DNA of 64,000 nucleotides from positions 1-64,000 of the forward strand of contig NZ_VFSU01000030.1 of the NCBI RefSeq assembly GCF_006385875.1, given 5' to 3'. Shown here in pieces: positions 61,091 to 64,000 of this stretch. Made by a program: the position numbers and the translations under genes. The notes under the pieces were generated by a model. That model was not told the origin of the DNA, did not search any database, and saw only the letters and a program-made list of their open reading frames with translations. This stretch comes from Sandaracinobacter neustonicus (GTDB lineage: Bacteria; Pseudomonadota; Alphaproteobacteria; Sphingomonadales; Sphingomonadaceae). Position 1 is the stretch's first letter; every line of letters begins with the position of its first letter.

Positions 61091-62407
61091 ATGACACCCC
61101 CGCGCCCGCTGCCGGAGCTGGACCGCCCCGGCGTGCGGGTGCAGACGCTGGTGCTGCTGCGCTGGGCGGCCATCGGCGGCCAGCTGCTGGCGCTGCTGAT
61201 CGTCGGGCTGGGCCTTGGCTATCCGGTGCCGTGGATGCCTGCGCTCACGGCCATCGCCGCGTCTGTCGCGCTCAATATCTCGCTGTCCGCCCGTTACCGC
61301 TGGGGGGACAGGTTGGATGGCAGGGGCACGCTCGTCCACCTCGGCTATGATCTGGTGCAGCTGTCGGTGCTGCTCTACCTCACGGGCGGGCTGAACAACC
61401 CCTTCGCGCTGCTGCTGCTGGTGCCCGTCACCATTTCCGCCACGCTGCTGTCCGCCCAGTCCACGGTGGCGCTGCTGCTGTTCGCGCTGGCACTGCTCGC
61501 GGCGCTGTGGCGCTGGCACCTGCCGCTGCCATGGCCCGATGGCGAAGCGATGGAGCTGCCCGCGCTCTACAGCCTTGGCGTGGTCGCTGCGATCGCGCTG
61601 GGCATGGTGTTCCTCGCCTTCTACGCCTGGCAGGTCTCGGCCGAAGCCCGCCGCAGGCAGGCCGCCCTCGTCGCCACGCAAACCGCGCTCGATCGGGAGG
61701 CGCGGATGGGCGCACTCGGCTCGCTCGCGGCAGCCGCCGCGCATGAACTGGGCGGCCCGCTCGGCACCATCACCCTCATCGCCAGAGACCTGCACGACGG
61801 CCTCGCCAACGATCCCGATCTCGGCCCGGATGTCGATCTGCTGCAGCAAGAGGTCCGGCGCTGCCGCGACATCCTCACCGGCATTTCCGAACGCGCCGAA
61901 GCCGAAGACCCATTCCCCATCCTGCCCCTTCCGGTGCTGCTGCGCGAGGTGGCCGACACGTTTGAGCCCGCCCGCGTACCGATTGAGATCATCTCCGGCT
62001 GGCCGCAGGGGCAGGTGCCCATCGTGCGGCGCGGCCCGGAACTGCTGCATGGCCTCGCCAACCTCATTTCGAACGCGCTGCGCCACGCGGGCAGCGTCGT
62101 CCGGTTGGAGGCGGGCAGCACGGCCAGCGAACTGTGGCTTCGCGTTTCGGATGATGGCCCCGGCTTCCCGCCGGATTTGTTGCCGAAGCTGGGCGCGCCC
62201 TTCCTCGGCCCCAGCCTGTCCGGCTCAGGCTCCACCGGCTTGGGCATCTTCATCGCCACCACCCTGCTGGAACGCACCGGCGCGCGGCTGGCCTTTTCCA
62301 ACGCCCCGGAAGGCGGCGCGCGGGTAGACATCCGCTGGCATCGCGCCGATATCGAACTGCCACCAGCGGCCCCCGCCGCCCCCACGGAGCCGAACCCCCA
62401 TGGCTGA
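61091..62407 (+). CDS. regB: Redox-sensing histidine kinase (RegB/PrrB/ActS family)
   Basis: 438 residues. About six membrane spans contain the conserved quinone-site GGLNNPFALLLLVPVTISAT. The H-box is SLAAAAAHELGGPLGTITLI with the phospho-His; the kinase domain shows NLISNALRHAG, VSDDGPGFPPDL and SGSTGLGIFIATTLLERTGA. RegB senses ubiquinone redox state and phosphorylates RegA. Overlaps regA by 8 nt. Confidence 0.92.
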   Translation: MTPPRPLPELDRPGVRVQTLVLLRWAAIGGQLLALLIVGLGLGYPVPWMPALTAIAASVALNISLSARYRWGDRLDGRGTLVHLGYDLVQLSVLLYLTGGLNNPFALLLLVPVTISATLLSAQSTVALLLFALALLAALWRWHLPLPWPDGEAMELPALYSLGVVAAIALGMVFLAFYAWQVSAEARRRQAALVATQTALDREARMGALGSLAAAAAHELGGPLGTITLIARDLHDGLANDPDLGPDVDLLQQEVRRCRDILTGISERAEAEDPFPILPLPVLLREVADTFEPARVPIEIISGWPQGQVPIVRRGPELLHGLANLISNALRHAGSVVRLEAGSTASELWLRVSDDGPGFPPDLLPKLGAPFLGPSLSGSGSTGLGIFIATTLLERTGARLAFSNAPEGGARVDIRWHRADIELPPAAPAAPTEPNPHG

Positions 62408-62972
62408 ATCCGGCGTTGCCCCCTTGCATGATCCGGAAACCCCGCCCGCCCACGGAATCCTGCTGCTCGCGGATGATGACAACAGCTTCCGCCAGCGCCT
62501 TGCCCTCACGCTCAGCCGTCGCGGTTTCGATGTCCGCGCCGCCGCCTCTGCCGCAGAGGCGCGCCAGCTGATGCAGCAGGTGGTGCCCGCCTATGCCGTG
62601 CTGGATTTGCGGCTGGGCGACGGCAACGGCCTCGATCTGGTGGCGGAACTCAGGGCGCTGCACCCGCTCACCCGCGTGGTGATCCTCACCGGCTATGGCA
62701 ATCTGGCAACGGCAGTCGCCGCCGTGAAGGAAGGCGCAATCGATTATCTCGCCAAGCCGGTGGACCCGGAAGACCTGATCAACGCCCTCATCACCACCGG
62801 CAGCGAACGCCCCGAACCCCCGGAAGACCCGATGTCCGCAGACCGGGTCCGCTGGGAACATATCCAGCGAGTCTATGAACTCTGTGATCGCAACGTCAGC
62901 GAAACCGCCCGCCGCCTGAAAATGCACCGCCGCACCTTGCAACGGATTTTGGCGAAGCGTTCGCCGAAGTAG
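62400..62972 (+). CDS. regA: Redox response regulator (RegA/PrrA/ActR family)
   Basis: 190 residues. The receiver domain has LLADDDNSFRQRLALTLSRR and the phospho-Asp in YAVLDLRLGDGNGLDLV. The C-terminal Fis-like HTH reads NVSETARRLKMHRRTLQRIL, nearly invariant in RegA-type regulators. Activates aerobic/anaerobic energy genes. Cognate of the preceding kinase. Confidence 0.94.
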   Translation: MAESGVAPLHDPETPPAHGILLLADDDNSFRQRLALTLSRRGFDVRAAASAAEARQLMQQVVPAYAVLDLRLGDGNGLDLVAELRALHPLTRVVILTGYGNLATAVAAVKEGAIDYLAKPVDPEDLINALITTGSERPEPPEDPMSADRVRWEHIQRVYELCDRNVSETARRLKMHRRTLQRILAKRSPK

Positions 62973-63101
62973 CGGCTTTGGCGATCAGAGGGCGGGGCGG
63001 CTGCGTCCGAAGCGGCGCTGACAGAGAATTGAGTATGCTGTCTGCAAAACTCCTCTATTGTGCGATCTCAAGGAGTCATTATTCTCAATGAGAACTCGAA
63101 G

Positions 63102-63644
63102 ATGACCAATCCATTTGATCCCCACAACAACAGCAAGAACGATATCTTTCGGCCTGCATACAAGGATCTCACGCCGGTCCTGCGCATCGCGAAAGTCGAG
63201 CTGGCAGTAAGTAGTGTCATCACTTTGATCGCCCTCACCCCCTTGGTCGTGGGTGGGACAAGAATTCCGAGCACAAGTTGCCTTAATTCCGCGGAGCAGA
63301 GCTTGTTCGGCGCTGTTCAAAAGGCCAAAATATATTTGTGCTCAAACACAGATAATATAAATTTATTCAATGCATATTTTTTTGCAATGTTAATAATATT
63401 TATAATTTCAACAATATTTTATCTAAAATTGGCAAATAATTTTCGAATAAGAATAAAATTTCCTCTAATATTGTTTTATATTATTGGAATTTTTTGTTTT
63501 TGGCTTTGGCTCTCCGGTCCGCTATTGGACTTGAGGTCGAAAGATATATTCTACTGGATCCTATTTCCCATCATGATGTCCGTTTGGCATCCAGTTGCGA
63601 TGGACATATTGTTTCCGGGAATAAGCGAAATCGATCAAACTTAG
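63102..63644 (+). CDS. AT-rich membrane protein, hypothetical
   Basis: 180 residues from ATG 63102; the open frame extends to 63060. Hydrophobic segments lie at about residues 33-54, 92-108, 124-144 and 155-172. Composition is strikingly AT-rich (for example ATATTTATAATTTCAACAAT at 63399) against the GC-rich neighbours, which suggests recent gain from elsewhere. No family recognised and no partner gene in the window. Confidence 0.6.
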   Translation: MTNPFDPHNNSKNDIFRPAYKDLTPVLRIAKVELAVSSVITLIALTPLVVGGTRIPSTSCLNSAEQSLFGAVQKAKIYLCSNTDNINLFNAYFFAMLIIFIISTIFYLKLANNFRIRIKFPLILFYIIGIFCFWLWLSGPLLDLRSKDIFYWILFPIMMSVWHPVAMDILFPGISEIDQT

Positions 63645-64000
63645 CAGGGGTGCGTAACATGAGGAATTTTGGGGACAATGTGCTAGTTTCCCTGATCATG
63701 CCGTGTTAGCAAGCAGCCCATGCGCCCTGTAGCGGAGCATCACCTCGCCGGCGCTCTCCCCGGCAGGTCGTGCAACCCCTTACGGGCGTGACTTTCACGA
63801 CCTTTCGCACCAACCTCGCCCCAAACAATCGGGGTGCAGGGGTCCAAAGACCCCTGCCGGGTGAAGGGTGTAGTACCCCTTCCGAAGAGTTCCTTCCCAA
63901 TCCTAAAACACTAGCGTTTCTGCGGGTTTACGGATAATCCGGCTCCCGGCGGTTCCGATAGGGTCCTGCCGAAACCGGGGTGTTTCGCTACCCCGGGGCT
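63645..64000. repeat. Right-end intergenic stretch with a right-module repeat
   Basis: No gene seen. Hairpin CAGGGGTC/GACCCCTG (63837-63856, loop CAAA) followed by CCGGGTGAAGGG matches the right module of the composite palindromic elements, especially copy C. The same class of element therefore continues at the window edge. Confidence 0.7.

Overview
The window is a piece of a GC-rich alphaproteobacterial chromosome, most likely from the Sphingomonadales. This rests on the infA-maf-rng-yacG-tRNA-Phe order, the fabD-fabG-acpP-fabF-mltG order, a RegB/RegA redox pair, and dispersed palindromic repeats (CTTGATCCGGGGTCC and CTTCGACAAGCTCAGC types) common in sphingomonads. The species cannot be named from the sequence alone.

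Left end (1-1271): part of an IS4-family, Tn5/IS50-like insertion sequence, transposase on the minus strand. Its outer end lies inside the signal-peptide codons of a lipoprotein gene, which has lost its start.

Prophage (1314-10312, about 9.0 kb, visibly less GC-rich than the host): an integrated filamentous phage (inovirus). A 23-bp direct repeat (1314-1336 and 10290-10312) marks attL and attR. The attR copy is the 3' end of tRNA-Phe. Order: Rep, a membrane protein of unknown function, a leftward regulatory arm (GTG-start HTH repressor, two identical inverted repeats, and a 55-residue ORF like the N-terminus of HigA-type antitoxins), an ssDNA-binding-like protein, a run of tiny membrane/coat proteins, a pIII-like protein with a twin-arginine-type signal, a pVI/DUF2523-like protein, a Zot/pI ATPase, a phage-borne secretin (pIV) whose signal peptide is encoded within the zot gene, a short ORF, and a tyrosine integrase next to attR. 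The phage therefore appears to carry its own replication, assembly, export and integration genes.

Host housekeeping (10409-33258, mostly ordinary): the infA operon with a DUF2332 gene inserted, dapB, an exported amidohydrolase, a sirtuin, a transporter-like hybrid histidine kinase, phhA, a cyclophilin, mnmC, LysR-pirin-wrbA, a Trk/Ktr potassium system, sodB, and pepP with a MidA/NDUFAF7 methyltransferase and lgt.

34139-46645: a lipid-metabolism module (two acyl-CoA dehydrogenases plus an acyl-CoA ligase), a GNAT acetyltransferase, pgeF, a TPR protein, the fatty-acid synthesis cluster, and a VapBC-type toxin-antitoxin pair with a perfect operator palindrome. 46695-62972: leuC, an ABC ATPase with no adjacent permease, nadB, a MerC-domain protein behind a Zur/Fur-like box, mutT, an M48 protease, accA, trmB, a thioesterase, a katG broken by a one-base frameshift, a YcgN-like protein, SCO, an ankyrin protein, and RegB/RegA. 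63102-63644 is an AT-rich membrane-protein gene that looks foreign.

Five of the convergent gene junctions (17.4, 29.2, 39.5, 51.2 and 58.8 kb) hold copies of one composite palindromic repeat in the same arrangement. A half-copy lies at 21.25 kb and a fragment at the right end. These repeats fill nearly all gene-free stretches longer than 300 bp.
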